A DNA stretch of 64,000 nucleotides, from assembly GCA_900472575.1 (NCBI GenBank), contig UCIV01000021.1:96686-160685 (forward strand). The letters run 5' to 3'. The position numbers and the translations under genes were made by a program. The notes beneath the pieces are model-generated. The model did not search any database and had not been told where the DNA came from. It saw only the letters and a list, made by a program, of their open reading frames with translations. Below, one piece after another: positions 15,052 to 24,957 of the stretch (position 1 is the first letter of the stretch; each line of letters starts with the position of its first letter). This stretch comes from Hyphomicrobiales bacterium. GTDB lineage: Bacteria > Pseudomonadota > Alphaproteobacteria > Rhizobiales > Rhizobiaceae.

Positions 15052-18048
15052 ATGGCGGATAATAACCTTGCGCGTAGCCGGAATGATGTGCCGGAATTTT
15101 TTGCTGATGGTGATCCGTTGGCTGAACTGGCGCGGATCGTCGGTTATGAGGATCGGGTTGTTGCAAACCCGGCTCCTCCTGTTGCCGAGCCCGTAGCGGC
15201 AAGGCGGACCGATCCGGTCTTCAACCTTGAAGATGAGCTTCTCCGCGAGTTCGAGCGTTACGATGCGCCTCGGCTCGATCCTGTCGATGATCTGGTCGTT
15301 GCAGAGCCTTCGATCGCTGCAATGGATGATGTTTCCGTCGAGCCTGCGTTCGAAGGCAACCGGTTTGTTTCCGGTCTCGATCAGGCGACAGGCGAAGATC
15401 GGGCGCGGGCTGAAGGCGATCCGCTGGAGCCGTGGGCTTCAGACGACATTTCGCATGATGCCGTGGCTTCGAACGATGAAGCTTCAGCTTACGAAGCAGA
15501 GTTTGTCGATGGCGGCGATCGCGGAGTTGCCAATAACGCTTACGTAGAAAGCCTTCCGGAACCCCTACCTACAGAGCCTGAAGAGGCCGGCTCGTGGCGT
15601 GTGCCGAATGAGGCTGTCGATGCAGTTCCGGCGTATCAAGTCGCTTCGTTGGCGGATCAGGATCTGTCATTCGACGAATTCGATCTGGCCGCGGAATTGG
15701 AAACGTCCTTCGTTTCCACGCCGGTTGTCGCCCCCGTTGTTGCGACTCAGCCCCTGTCTGTGGAGGCTCAGTCGCCGCCGATGGATGCGAAACGTAAAGG
15801 GGCAGGATATACGCCAAGCTTCCGCATGCCTCTTGCAAACTTCCAGTCAGGTGCAGGCGTGGCGTCCCACCAGCGGACAGAGGCCAAAGTCGAGCTGCAG
15901 GCTGCTCCGTCAAAGATTGAACCGGTTTCTTTCGATGGATGGAATGTTGCCGCGCCGGTGTCGGTTGCGGTTTCTGCCCCTGTCATCTCGGATTTGCCAA
16001 TCCCCGCGATGGATATTCCCCTTGCTGGCCCGGCTGAGCCGATTGCCGCCAAGGTTGTCGCACCTGTAGGGGAGGTCGCGCCGGATCTGCCGAAAGATCA
16101 GTTCGCTGATCTGGATGCCCTTCTTTCAGGCGTTGATCATTATTCGGTCTCCTCGCGCACTGTGGCTCCGGTCGTTGAGACCGTGCAGGTTTCTGTCGAC
16201 AGCGAACTCCTGTCGCTAGCTCCCGCGCAGCCGCAGGTATACGCAGCCCCCACTGCGCCATCTGTTCCATCCGAATCGGTCGACGAAGCCTCCGATCCCT
16301 TTGCCGATCTGGATTTCGAGTTGGCGCTTGACGCTCTGGAACTCGACCTAACGGATATGGTGGTCGAGGAGAATAGCAAGGTTGTTGCTCCAGTCGTTGC
16401 CTCTGTCGACCCCAACGTCTCCGCTCCTGCCACGGTTGCTCCCGTCGCACAGCCTGCTCCGGCGCCGGTCGCCTCTCCGGCTGTTGCAGCGCCCGTCTAT
16501 GCTGCGGCCCCGGTATATTCCGCTGCGCCGGCATTCGACCTGGAGCCTGAAGACGACGTGCCGTTCGATCCGGCTCTGCTTTCCGAACCTGAAGAACAGC
16601 CGGAAGCGATTGCAGAACTCGATGTGCCGACCCTTCCTGTAGAGGAGAAGGAAGAGCAGCCTGCTTATCGGAACGATTTCGATCTCGATATCGACGCGGA
16701 ACTCGCCTCTCTTCTGGAGGCACCTGAGACTGCGGCATCGCTCCAGCGCGGAAGTGTCCAACCGCAGCTCGCGGCTGTTGCTTCAGCACCGGCTGCTCAG
16801 AAATCCGTTTACGCGGATCTGGATGATTTCGAGCGGGCCCTCGAAGAGGATTTCCGTCGCAGTCTTGCAACCCCGCTTACCGCCAATGAAAGTTATGCTC
16901 AGGCCGAAGACTATGAGCAGAATGTCGATGACGTCGAACAGCGTGGATCTTCGCGACGTTGGATTGCTCCTCTCGTTGCCGTTGGTCTTGTCGCCGTTTG
17001 CGGCGCGGGTGCCTTTGCATGGTTTGGAAACTCCACGTCCGGTCTTGGCGGAAATGGTGAGCCGATGGTGATCGCTGCCGACAGCGAGCCGGTCAAGATT
17101 GCGCCGGCGAACCCGGGCGGCAAGACCGTGCCCAACCAGGACAAGGCCGTTTACGACCGCGTCGCCGGTGCAGGATCGGAAACTCCCAAGCAGCAGCAGC
17201 TGATTTCGAGCAGCGAAGAACCGGTTGACGTCGTCCAGAAGACTCTGATGCCGGATACCCTTCCGCTTGAAGGGGAAAACGACGTGCAGATGACCGACGT
17301 AGCAGAGACCGAGGATCCACGTCTTCTGCCGCAGGATCAGCAGCAGGCCGGTGAACAGCAGGCCGTCACGGTTATGCCGCGCAAGGTCAAGACAATGATC
17401 GTTCGCGCCGACGGCAAGCTGGTCGAGCAGGAAGTCGAACCTGCCACTACGGCAAAAATCGCTGCGGCTCCGGTTCGGGCTGATGCTCCGGCACAGCAGA
17501 CGGCTGCAGCCTTCCCGACCGCCGCCCCGGCTCTTGCCGCACCTTCGACAGGTATCGTTCCGGTCTCGGCCTCAGCCGATACTGTATCGACCATGCCGGT
17601 CGCCGCCCAGGCTCCGGCATCGATTGAGCAACTGGCGGATACCGCGCCGGCTGCCGCCGTTCGGGCTCCTGTTCCGACCACTCGTCCGTCGACTCAACCT
17701 GCCAATGTCGTCGCCAGTGTCAGTGATCAGGGCAATGTTCGCACCGCAGCACCTGCCGCCGCCGCTCCGGCTGCGCAGAATACGCAGGTGGCTTCGCTTG
17801 GCGAAGGTGGATACGTGATCCAGATTGCTTCACTGCCGTCCCAGGCCGATGCGCAGAAGTCCTACCAGAGCCTTTCGAATAAGTTCGGCAGTGTGATTGG
17901 TGGACGTGGCGTCGATATCAAGGCTGCCGAAGTTGCCGGCAAGGGGACTTTCTACCGCGTCCGTATCCCGGCCGGTAGCAAGGAGCAGGCTGTCGCACTC
18001 TGCGAAAAATATCGCTCGGCCGGCGGCAGCTGCCTTGTGGCGCGATAA
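15052..18048 (+). CDS. large SPOR-domain membrane protein
   Basis: A 998-residue protein with three parts: a very long acidic, Ala/Val/Pro-rich and probably disordered cytoplasmic region (residues 1 to about 635); one membrane span (WIAPLVAVGLVAVCGAGAFA, about 640-660); and a periplasmic region ending in a SPOR domain (about 923-998: YVIQIASLPSQADAQKSYQS, then VDIKAAEVAGKGTFYRVRIP). SPOR domains bind denuded septal peptidoglycan, so a division or cell-wall role is likely. ATG 15052 was chosen; a GTG at 15040 is in frame, and AGGTGAG (15034-15040) overlaps it. The gene follows argS and precedes nagZ, the standard alphaproteobacterial order. Confidence 0.88.
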   Translation: MADNNLARSRNDVPEFFADGDPLAELARIVGYEDRVVANPAPPVAEPVAARRTDPVFNLEDELLREFERYDAPRLDPVDDLVVAEPSIAAMDDVSVEPAFEGNRFVSGLDQATGEDRARAEGDPLEPWASDDISHDAVASNDEASAYEAEFVDGGDRGVANNAYVESLPEPLPTEPEEAGSWRVPNEAVDAVPAYQVASLADQDLSFDEFDLAAELETSFVSTPVVAPVVATQPLSVEAQSPPMDAKRKGAGYTPSFRMPLANFQSGAGVASHQRTEAKVELQAAPSKIEPVSFDGWNVAAPVSVAVSAPVISDLPIPAMDIPLAGPAEPIAAKVVAPVGEVAPDLPKDQFADLDALLSGVDHYSVSSRTVAPVVETVQVSVDSELLSLAPAQPQVYAAPTAPSVPSESVDEASDPFADLDFELALDALELDLTDMVVEENSKVVAPVVASVDPNVSAPATVAPVAQPAPAPVASPAVAAPVYAAAPVYSAAPAFDLEPEDDVPFDPALLSEPEEQPEAIAELDVPTLPVEEKEEQPAYRNDFDLDIDAELASLLEAPETAASLQRGSVQPQLAAVASAPAAQKSVYADLDDFERALEEDFRRSLATPLTANESYAQAEDYEQNVDDVEQRGSSRRWIAPLVAVGLVAVCGAGAFAWFGNSTSGLGGNGEPMVIAADSEPVKIAPANPGGKTVPNQDKAVYDRVAGAGSETPKQQQLISSSEEPVDVVQKTLMPDTLPLEGENDVQMTDVAETEDPRLLPQDQQQAGEQQAVTVMPRKVKTMIVRADGKLVEQEVEPATTAKIAAAPVRADAPAQQTAAAFPTAAPALAAPSTGIVPVSASADTVSTMPVAAQAPASIEQLADTAPAAAVRAPVPTTRPSTQPANVVASVSDQGNVRTAAPAAAAPAAQNTQVASLGEGGYVIQIASLPSQADAQKSYQSLSNKFGSVIGGRGVDIKAAEVAGKGTFYRVRIPAGSKEQAVALCEKYRSAGGSCLVAR

Positions 18049-18069
18049 GACTTGATTCAGCCGAAACAG

Positions 18070-18093
18070 ACGGGGCGCGCGGCGCCCCGTTTT
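18070..18093 (+). terminator. Rho-independent terminator after the SPOR gene
   Basis: ACGGGGCGC (18070-18078), 3-nt loop, GCGCCCCGT (18082-18090), then TTT. Confidence 0.85.
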
Positions 18094-18176
18094 CGTTAGG
18101 GCAATTCCAGCAAAATTGAAAAAAAAACGGTTTTGCGTCCGGAAATGCTCCAGATCATCACAGCGGGTAGTTTGAT

Positions 18177-19193
18177 ATGAGTGTTTCGAAATCCATGATT
18201 CTCGGCGCCGGCGGCGCGACTTTGACTGCCGACGAAATCTCGCTCTATCGTGATGAGCGGCCCTGGGGGTTCATTCTCTTCGCCCGCAACTGCATCGAAC
18301 TTCCTCAGATTGCCGATCTCGTTGCCGCCATGCGTGACGCAGTCGGCAGGCCTGATGCACCGGTTCTGATTGACCAGGAAGGTGGCCGTGTGCAGCGTAT
18401 CCGTCCGCCGATGATCGAGCGTTATCCTTCGGCCACGGCTCTGGGTGAAATCTATCGGCAGGACAGAGAAAAGGGCCTGCGCGCTGCTTGGCTGATGTCG
18501 CGCCTGCATGCCTTCGACCTCATGAAGCTCGGCGTGACCGTCGATTGCCTCCCCGTCCTCGATGTTCCTGTCGAGGGGGCGAGCAATGTCATCGGTGATC
18601 GCGCCTATGGGTTCGATCCGCAAACGGTAGCATCAATGGGCAAGGCAGCAGCCGAAGGGCTGAAGGCGGGTGGCATGCTTCCGATCATGAAGCATATGCC
18701 GGGCCACGGCCGAGGTATGGCCGATTCTCATCATGAACTGCCGGTCGTCACCGCTTCGCGCGCCGAACTCGAAGGTCATGACTTCGTACCCTTCGTCGCG
18801 ATGAAGGACGAGTTGATGGCGATGAGCGCACATATCGTCTTCACCGCCTATGACGATCGCGATCCGGCAACGATTTCGCCGGTGGTGATCGAAGATGTCA
18901 TTCGCGGTCATATCGGCTTTGACGGCCTGCTGGTCTCGGACGACACATCGATGAACGCCCTGAAAGGCACGATCGGCGAACGTGCCGCACGAATCATGGG
19001 GGGAGGTTGCGATATTGTCTTGCATTGCAATGGCCTCATGGACGAAATGAAAGCGGTAGTGAAGGAAGTTGTGCCTTTGTCGGGTAAGGCTTTGCAGCGC
19101 GCCGAGGCCGTCGAGCGCGGCTTTGCAGCTCCCGATGCGTCCGACGAACAGGCGCTGCGTGCAGAATTTCACGAAATGATGGCGGTCGCCTGA
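18177..19193 (+). CDS. nagZ: beta-N-acetylhexosaminidase (NagZ)
   Basis: Glycoside hydrolase family 3 enzyme that removes GlcNAc from muropeptides during cytoplasmic peptidoglycan recycling. 338 residues. Visible signatures: WGFILFARNC near the N terminus, VLIDQEGGRVQRIRPP (substrate-binding), and KHMPGHGRGMADSHHELP (about residues 172-189) carrying the Lys-His and the Asp-His dyad of NagZ enzymes; the nucleophile Asp is in LLVSDDTSMNAL (about 252-263). It follows the SPOR gene and precedes scpA by about 70 bp. Confidence 0.95.
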   Translation: MSVSKSMILGAGGATLTADEISLYRDERPWGFILFARNCIELPQIADLVAAMRDAVGRPDAPVLIDQEGGRVQRIRPPMIERYPSATALGEIYRQDREKGLRAAWLMSRLHAFDLMKLGVTVDCLPVLDVPVEGASNVIGDRAYGFDPQTVASMGKAAAEGLKAGGMLPIMKHMPGHGRGMADSHHELPVVTASRAELEGHDFVPFVAMKDELMAMSAHIVFTAYDDRDPATISPVVIEDVIRGHIGFDGLLVSDDTSMNALKGTIGERAARIMGGGCDIVLHCNGLMDEMKAVVKEVVPLSGKALQRAEAVERGFAAPDASDEQALRAEFHEMMAVA

Positions 19194-19262
19194 CGAGGTA
19201 GGGCTGCCGAACGAGAGAGGTGAACTGGTTTGGCGGGGAATTCGGGGCAGGGCGCCATTCCA

Positions 19263-20066
19263 ATGGACAAGCTCTGGCAGGACGTGTCCGAACGTGCTGC
19301 CGACGACCCGGCATTTGTCATCGACGTTGCCGGATTCGAAGGTCCGCTCGATCTTCTCCTGCATCTCGCCCGTAGCCAGAAGGTGGATCTCTCCCGCATC
19401 TCCGTGCTCGCGCTTGCAGAACAATATCTTCTCTTCGTCGATAGCGCGCGGCGCGTGCGCATAGAGCTCGCCGCCGACTATCTGGTGATGGCAGCCTGGC
19501 TTGCCTACCTGAAATCACGCCTGCTCATTCCTCAGCAGGTCAAGGGTGATGATGGCCCGACCGGCGAAGAGATGGCGGCGACACTTGCCTTTCGTTTGCG
19601 GCGCCTGGAGGCAATGCGGGAAGCGGCAAGCCAGCTTGTCAATCGCAACCGGCTGGAACGTGATGTCTTTGCCCGTGGCGCGCCGGAACATATTCCGCAT
19701 CGCGTTCAATCCGCCTACGATGCGAGCCTCTACGATCTCTTGTCAGCCTACGCCAACCTTCGGCAGCGCACGGCGATCACCCAGGTCACGATCGAGAGGC
19801 GTAAGGTCTGGTCGCTGGTGGATGCGCGTGAGTTGCTGACGCGCATGCTGGGCGAGATCGCTGACTGGACGGCATTGCAGACCTATCTGCTTCCCTATCT
19901 GCCGCCGGAGGATCGGGTGACGGCAACGGCAAGCGCATTCGCCGCGTCTCTGGAACTCGTGCGTGAGGGCAAGCTGGAGATCCGCCAGGACGGCGCCTTC
20001 CAGCCGATTTATCTTCGTGGTGGCAACCGGCAGCGATCCGCCCAGTTGCCTGGAGGCGGCGAATGA
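19263..20066 (+). CDS. scpA: segregation and condensation protein A
   Basis: Kleisin subunit of the SMC-ScpAB condensin, linking the SMC heads. 267 residues from ATG 19263. The N-terminal FEGPLDLLLHLARSQKVDLS is the ScpA hallmark; the C-terminal part (YLPPEDRVTATASAFAASLE) is the winged-helix end that contacts SMC. An in-frame TTG at 19230 would add 11 residues (AGNSGQGAIP) and has GAGAGG about 10 nt upstream, so it cannot be excluded. Its end overlaps scpB by 4 bp (ATGA), indicating translational coupling. Confidence 0.94.
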   Translation: MDKLWQDVSERAADDPAFVIDVAGFEGPLDLLLHLARSQKVDLSRISVLALAEQYLLFVDSARRVRIELAADYLVMAAWLAYLKSRLLIPQQVKGDDGPTGEEMAATLAFRLRRLEAMREAASQLVNRNRLERDVFARGAPEHIPHRVQSAYDASLYDLLSAYANLRQRTAITQVTIERRKVWSLVDARELLTRMLGEIADWTALQTYLLPYLPPEDRVTATASAFAASLELVREGKLEIRQDGAFQPIYLRGGNRQRSAQLPGGGE

Positions 20067-20791
20067 CGTCCGGAACCGACGGAATCGAAACCTTTTCGAA
20101 CACTGGTCACGATGTGGATGACGGTCATAGCGGGGGATTTTCGGACCTCGAAGCCGAGCGCATCGCCGAGGCACTGATCTTTGCCTCGGCCGAGCCTGTT
20201 CCTGAGCGATTTCTAGTCGACAGACTGCCGCGCGGAACGGATATCCCGGCGCTTTTGGGCCGACTTGCAGAAAACTATGCCGGCCGGGGCGTCAATCTTG
20301 TCCGCATGGCAGATTGCTGGGCCTTCCGCACGGCTCCCGATCTTTCCTTCGTTATCCGCAAGGATGATAACGAGGTCAGAAAGCTGTCGCGTGCAGCGCT
20401 CGAAGTGCTGGCGATTATAGCCTATCATCAGCCTGTCACCCGCGCGGAGATCGAGGATATCCGTGGCGTTCAAACCTCCAAAGGTACGCTGGACGTGCTG
20501 ATGGAGGCCGGTTGGGTTCGTTTTCGCGGTCGCAGGCGATCGCCCGGTCGCCCGGTCACGCTCGGGACTACAACGGATTTTCTCGATCATTTCGGTATCG
20601 AGGAACTGCGTGATCTGCCTGGACTGGAAGAGTTGAAGGGTGCCGGCCTGTTAAGCGGCCGTATACCGCCGGGGTTCCATATTCCCATGCCGGGTGCGGA
20701 TACTGATCTGTCGGATGAAGAAGATCCAATCACTCAGCTTGATCTTGAGGAACTTGGTCTGCTGAGCCCTGGGGGGGCTTCGGACGATTAG
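20063..20791 (+). CDS. scpB: segregation and condensation protein B
   Basis: Partner of ScpA in the bacterial condensin; a winged-helix protein that dimerises and binds ScpA. 242 residues. Family signatures: ERIAEALIFASAEPV (residues 33-47), the ALEVLAIIAYHQPVTRAEIE helix-turn-helix (about 112-131), and the TTDFLDHFGIEELRDLP segment. The C-terminal tail is acidic. It overlaps scpA by ATGA and is followed after 154 bp by tatA, the usual alphaproteobacterial order. Confidence 0.95.
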   Translation: MTSGTDGIETFSNTGHDVDDGHSGGFSDLEAERIAEALIFASAEPVPERFLVDRLPRGTDIPALLGRLAENYAGRGVNLVRMADCWAFRTAPDLSFVIRKDDNEVRKLSRAALEVLAIIAYHQPVTRAEIEDIRGVQTSKGTLDVLMEAGWVRFRGRRRSPGRPVTLGTTTDFLDHFGIEELRDLPGLEELKGAGLLSGRIPPGFHIPMPGADTDLSDEEDPITQLDLEELGLLSPGGASDD

Positions 20792-20945
20792 TTTTCGCAA
20801 TTTATCGCAGAGCGTGTATCGGCGGCCAATGATCTCGCATGGCGCTAACGAGCGCGTGATTAGCGATGTATCATGCAAATTTGCTGTTTGAAAAAGCGCC
20901 ACAAAGCGCTTACATCGAAGACTAATTCGAATTGGAGTTGGACTA

Positions 20946-21158
20946 ATGGGTTCTTTCAGTGTGTGGCATTGGTTGATCGTTCTGGTCATCGTGCTCGTCT
21001 TGTTCGGGCGTGGTAAGATTCCGGAGCTGATGGGCGACGTCGCAAAGGGTATCAAGAGCTTCAAGAAGGGCATGACCGACGAGGACGCCCCGGAAACGAC
21101 CACTGCGAAGACCGTCGACCACAAGGCTGACGAGGCGAAGGAAACCACCCGGTCCTAG
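20946..21158 (+). CDS. tatA: Sec-independent translocase subunit TatA
   Basis: Pore-forming subunit of the twin-arginine translocase, which exports folded proteins. 70 residues: a short periplasmic N terminus, one membrane span ([20 protein letters not shown], residues 7-26) with the [10 protein letters not shown] hinge, an amphipathic helix ([14 protein letters not shown]) and an acidic/basic tail. GGAG lies 7 nt before the ATG. First gene of tatABC. Confidence 0.96.
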   Translation: MGSFSVWHWLIVLVIVLVLFGRGKIPELMGDVAKGIKSFKKGMTDEDAPETTTAKTVDHKADEAKETTRS

Positions 21159-21191
21159 TGGAACGGGTAGGGGCTTCAGGAGCTTCGTTGC

Positions 21192-22025
21192 ATGTTTGAT
21201 ATCGGTTGGACCGAACTGCTCGTCATTGCGGTCGTACTTATTGTTGTGGTCGGTCCGAAGGATCTGCCACCCATGATCCGCGCATTTGGTAAAATGACAG
21301 CCAACTTCCGCAAGATGGCTGGTGATTTTCGCACGCAGTTCGATGAAGCCTTGCGTGAAGCGGATATGGATGACGTCCGCAAAACCATATCGGATGCGCA
21401 AAAGCTTAATCCGACAAATGCCCTGCGTGATGCTATCAATCCGCTGAGGCAGATGGGGCAGGATATCAAGTCGGACCTGCAGAAGGCGACGCAGATTCCT
21501 AGTCCTCTCGCCGAAAACACGACCGAACTTTCATCGACAGATGCTGAGGCGCAGCAGTCGATCGAAGGAGCCGAGCCGATTTCTGCTGCTCCTGAAGTTC
21601 CGGCAAGCGTCGAGCCGGCAGCCGCTGCAACAGCTGCTCCTACAGCTGTAGCCGCAAATACGGTGTCAGCCCCGGTAACGCCGGTACCCGTTGTTGCCGA
21701 TGCGAAAAACCTCGCTCAAGCTGCGCCTGTGGCTGCGACGCCGGCCAAGGTAGAGGCTGCCGTTGCAAAACCTCGTGCACCCCGCACGTCCGTGGTGAAG
21801 GCCGGCGAAGAAGCCAAGGTGCGCAGCAAGTCTTCCAAGACTTCCGCGGGTTCCAGCAAGACGATTGCAGAAATCGCGCCTGTGGTTGAAAAGCCCAAGC
21901 GGGCCAAGGCCGCGCCGAAGAAGACTGTCGAAACCGCATCCGTTGCCGTTGAGGCACCGGTTACCAAGGCGCCCGCCCGCAAGCGCACGCCCAAAAAGAC
22001 TGACACTCCGAAGGACGAAGCATGA
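21192..22025 (+). CDS. tatB: Sec-independent translocase subunit TatB
   Basis: TatB forms the signal-peptide receptor with TatC. 277 residues: an N-terminal membrane span with the family's early Glu (MFDIGWTELLVIAVVLIVVV, residues 1-20), the hinge GPKDLPPMIRAF, an amphipathic helix (MTANFRKMAGDFRTQFDEAL) and then a long Ala/Pro/Lys-rich tail (about residues 110-277) that is much longer than in E. coli TatB but usual for rhizobia. AGGAG is 8-9 nt upstream. It overlaps tatC by ATGA. Confidence 0.95.
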   Translation: MFDIGWTELLVIAVVLIVVVGPKDLPPMIRAFGKMTANFRKMAGDFRTQFDEALREADMDDVRKTISDAQKLNPTNALRDAINPLRQMGQDIKSDLQKATQIPSPLAENTTELSSTDAEAQQSIEGAEPISAAPEVPASVEPAAAATAAPTAVAANTVSAPVTPVPVVADAKNLAQAAPVAATPAKVEAAVAKPRAPRTSVVKAGEEAKVRSKSSKTSAGSSKTIAEIAPVVEKPKRAKAAPKKTVETASVAVEAPVTKAPARKRTPKKTDTPKDEA

Positions 22026-22843
22026 GCGACTACGAGGACAAGCCGCAGCCGCTTATCGAACACCTGATGGAGTTGCGCACTCGACTGATGTGGTCGATCG
22101 GCGCCTTCTTCATCGCTTTCGTCGTCTGCTTCTTCTTTGCCAAGCAGTTGTTCAACCTGCTCGTTATTCCCTACAAATGGGCTGTGGTTTGGGCGGGGCT
22201 GGATATCGCCAAGTCCGAACTGATCTACACCGCCCCACAGGAATTCTTCTTCACCCAGGTGAAGGTCGCGATGTTCGGTGCATTGGTGATCGCTTTTCCG
22301 GTGATCGCGTCACAGATCTACAAATTTGTCGCGCCTGGGCTTTACAAGAACGAGCGATCTGCATTCCTGCCGTTCCTGATCGCATCCCCGATCCTGTTTC
22401 TTCTGGGCGGCGCGCTGGTCTACTTCTTCTTCACGCCAATGGTGATGTGGTTCTTCCTTGCGATGCAGCAGGCGCCGACCGAAGGTGAAGTCGGTATTTC
22501 TCTGCTGCCGCGCGTGTCGGAATATCTGAGCCTGATCATGACGCTGGTCCTGTCCTTCGGTCTGGTCTTCCAGCTGCCGGTCGTCACCACGCTGCTCGCC
22601 CGCGTCGGTCTGCTGACAAGCGACTGGCTGAAGGAAAAGCGCAAGTATGCGATCGTCATCGCGTTCATTGCCGCAGCAATCCTGACGCCGCCGGATCCGA
22701 TGTCTCAGATCGGTCTTGCTATACCGACCATCCTTCTCTACGAGATTTCCATCTATGCCGCGCGACTCGTCGAGCGCAAACGCAGTGAAGATTCTGAAAC
22801 TGCAGAATCTTCCTCGGAAGTCGCCGAGACCGATAAGGCTTGA
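22022..22843 (+). CDS. tatC: Sec-independent translocase subunit TatC
   Basis: Core polytopic subunit of the Tat translocase that recognises twin-arginine signal peptides. 273 residues with about six membrane spans. Signatures: PLIEHLMELRTRLMWS (residues 10-25), with the conserved Glu-Leu-Arg; PQEFFFTQVKVAMFGALVIA (conserved Glu, about residues 72-91) in the first periplasmic-loop region; and AIVIAFIAAAILTPPDPMSQ (about 208-227). A short hydrophilic C-terminal tail follows. It is translationally coupled to tatB and precedes serS by 50 bp. Confidence 0.97.
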   Translation: MSDYEDKPQPLIEHLMELRTRLMWSIGAFFIAFVVCFFFAKQLFNLLVIPYKWAVVWAGLDIAKSELIYTAPQEFFFTQVKVAMFGALVIAFPVIASQIYKFVAPGLYKNERSAFLPFLIASPILFLLGGALVYFFFTPMVMWFFLAMQQAPTEGEVGISLLPRVSEYLSLIMTLVLSFGLVFQLPVVTTLLARVGLLTSDWLKEKRKYAIVIAFIAAAILTPPDPMSQIGLAIPTILLYEISIYAARLVERKRSEDSETAESSSEVAETDKA

Positions 22844-22893
22844 GGATTTTCCTGGCCTGATGCGCGCGGCGTCTCGCGTTGAAGGCTAGGATT

Positions 22894-24174
22894 ATGCTTG
22901 ATATCAAATGGATTCGTGAAAACGAACAGGCTCTTGATGAGGCGCTCGCCAAGCGTGGCGCCGGGCCGATGGCCGCTGAACTCGTGGCGATGGATGAACG
23001 TCGCCGCAGTATAATCCAGAAGCTTCAGGACATGCAGTCCCGCCGCAACGCTGCCTCCAAGGAGATCGGCGCTGCCATGGCGCAGAAGAACCTTGAACTG
23101 GCGGACAAGCTCAAGGCAGAAGTCGCCGAGATCAAGGAAACCATGCCCGCCGCGGAGCAGCAAGAGCGCGAGGCAATTGCTGCGCTTGATGACGCGCTGT
23201 CGCGTCTTCCCAACATCCCGCTCGATGACGTGCCGGTCGGCAAGGACGAACACGACAATATCGTGAAACGCGTCGTTGGTGAAAAGCCGCGCTGGAACCA
23301 TCCGGCGAAGGAGCATTTCGATATCGGTGAAGCGCTTGGCTACATGGATTTCGATCGCGCCTCGAAGCTGTCGGGTGCACGCTTCACGGTTCTGACCAGC
23401 CAGCTCGCCCGTCTTGAGCGGGCGCTTGGCCAGTTCATGCTCGACATGCACACCATGGAGCACGGTTATACGGAAGTCTCCTCACCGCTGATGGTGAAGG
23501 CCGAGGCCATGTATGGCACCGGCCAGTTGCCGAAGTTCGAGGAAGATTTGTTCAAGACGACCGACGGCCGTTACCTTATTCCGACGGCCGAAGTGACGCT
23601 GACTAATCTCGTTTCGGCCGAAACGCTTGAGCAGGAAAAACTGCCGCTGCGCTTTACCGCGCTGACGCCGTCCTTCCGTTCGGAAGCAGGTTCTGCCGGC
23701 CGTGATACGCGCGGCATGCTGCGCCAGCACCAGTTCTGGAAATGCGAACTGGTTTCCATCACCGATGCGGAAAGCGCGATCGCTGAACACGAGCGCATGA
23801 CGGAATGCGCCGAGAATGTTCTGAAGCGTCTGGGCCTGCATTTCCGCACCATGACGCTTTGCACCGGCGATATGGGCTTTGGCGCTCGCAAGACCTACGA
23901 CATCGAGGTCTGGTTGCCGGGACAGGACACCTATCGCGAAATTTCGTCCTGCTCGGTCTGCGGCGATTTTCAAGGCCGTCGCATGAACGCGCGCTATCGC
24001 GTCAAGGACGAGAAGGCGCTTCGTTTCGTTCATACGCTGAATGGTTCGGGTACTGCCGTCGGTCGCTGCCTGATCGCGGTTCTGGAAAATTACCTGAACG
24101 AAGACGGTTCCGTCACAATTCCTGATGCGCTTCTGCCTTACATGGGCGGCCTGACCAAGATCGAGAAGGCATAA
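22894..24174 (+). CDS. serS: seryl-tRNA synthetase
   Basis: Class II aminoacyl-tRNA synthetase for serine and selenocysteine tRNA. 426 residues. The N-terminal long coiled-coil arm that grips the tRNA long variable arm spans about residues 25-105; motif 2 is [21 protein letters not shown] (within about 260-280) and motif 3 is [19 protein letters not shown] (about 381-399). The start at 22894 ([10 protein letters not shown]) is the conserved family start and has AGG just upstream; a 5-codon extension to 22879 is unlikely. It follows tatC and precedes surE by 12 bp. Confidence 0.97.
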   Translation: MLDIKWIRENEQALDEALAKRGAGPMAAELVAMDERRRSIIQKLQDMQSRRNAASKEIGAAMAQKNLELADKLKAEVAEIKETMPAAEQQEREAIAALDDALSRLPNIPLDDVPVGKDEHDNIVKRVVGEKPRWNHPAKEHFDIGEALGYMDFDRASKLSGARFTVLTSQLARLERALGQFMLDMHTMEHGYTEVSSPLMVKAEAMYGTGQLPKFEEDLFKTTDGRYLIPTAEVTLTNLVSAETLEQEKLPLRFTALTPSFRSEAGSAGRDTRGMLRQHQFWKCELVSITDAESAIAEHERMTECAENVLKRLGLHFRTMTLCTGDMGFGARKTYDIEVWLPGQDTYREISSCSVCGDFQGRRMNARYRVKDEKALRFVHTLNGSGTAVGRCLIAVLENYLNEDGSVTIPDALLPYMGGLTKIEKA

Positions 24175-24186
24175 GGATATATCACG

Positions 24187-24957
24187 ATGCGCATTCTGCT
24201 CACCAACGATGACGGTATCCACGCAGAAGGTCTTGGCGTCCTGGAACGGATTGCACGGACGATTTCTGACGATGTCTGGGTCGTTGCGCCGGAGACGGAC
24301 CAGAGCGGTCTTGCGCATTCGCTGACCCTGTCCGAGCCGCTTCGGCTGAGGAAGATCGACGACCAGCGTTATGCACTGCGCGGCACGCCGACAGATTGCG
24401 TCATCATGGCCATCAGCGAGATCATGGGCGGCAAACCCGATCTCGTCCTATCGGGCATAAACGACGGCGGCAATATGGCCGACGACATCACCTATTCCGG
24501 CACGGTCGCTGGTGCGATCGAGGGAACGCTTCAGGGCGTGCGCTCGATCGCGATAAGCCAGGCTGCGCGTAAGGAAAATGGCCGTTTCACGCCATGGGAA
24601 GTTGCCGAATCATACGCTGCCGATCTTCTTCGCAAGTTGATAGAGGTCGAGCTTCCTGACGGAACTTTCCTCAATGTGAACTTCCCGCATTGTGCGCCGG
24701 AGGAAGTGAAGGGCGTAGAGGTCACTTCACAAGGAAAGCTCGATTTCGGCCTGATGATAGATGCGCGAGAGGATGGTCGCGGCCGACCCTATTACTGGCT
24801 GAAATTTTCGGAGCGGAAAGGAAATTTCCGTGACGGCACGGATATCCAGGCGCTTAAGGAAAACAAGATTTCCGTAACGCCGCTTAAGCTGGACCTGACC
24901 GATTATTCGGTTCAGGATCGCTTGGCATCCGCGCTGGGAGCAGGAGTTGCCGGTTGA
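24187..24957 (+). CDS. surE: 5'-nucleotidase SurE
   Basis: Metal-dependent nucleoside monophosphate phosphatase of the SurE family, linked to stationary-phase survival. 256 residues. The N-terminal [16 protein letters not shown] contains the metal-binding Asp pair; [43 protein letters not shown] (family core, about residues 92-111) follow. It ends in TTGA overlap with pcm. The order surE-pcm-nlpD is the same as in enterobacteria, where rpoS follows. Confidence 0.96.
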   Translation: MRILLTNDDGIHAEGLGVLERIARTISDDVWVVAPETDQSGLAHSLTLSEPLRLRKIDDQRYALRGTPTDCVIMAISEIMGGKPDLVLSGINDGGNMADDITYSGTVAGAIEGTLQGVRSIAISQAARKENGRFTPWEVAESYAADLLRKLIEVELPDGTFLNVNFPHCAPEEVKGVEVTSQGKLDFGLMIDAREDGRGRPYYWLKFSERKGNFRDGTDIQALKENKISVTPLKLDLTDYSVQDRLASALGAGVAG

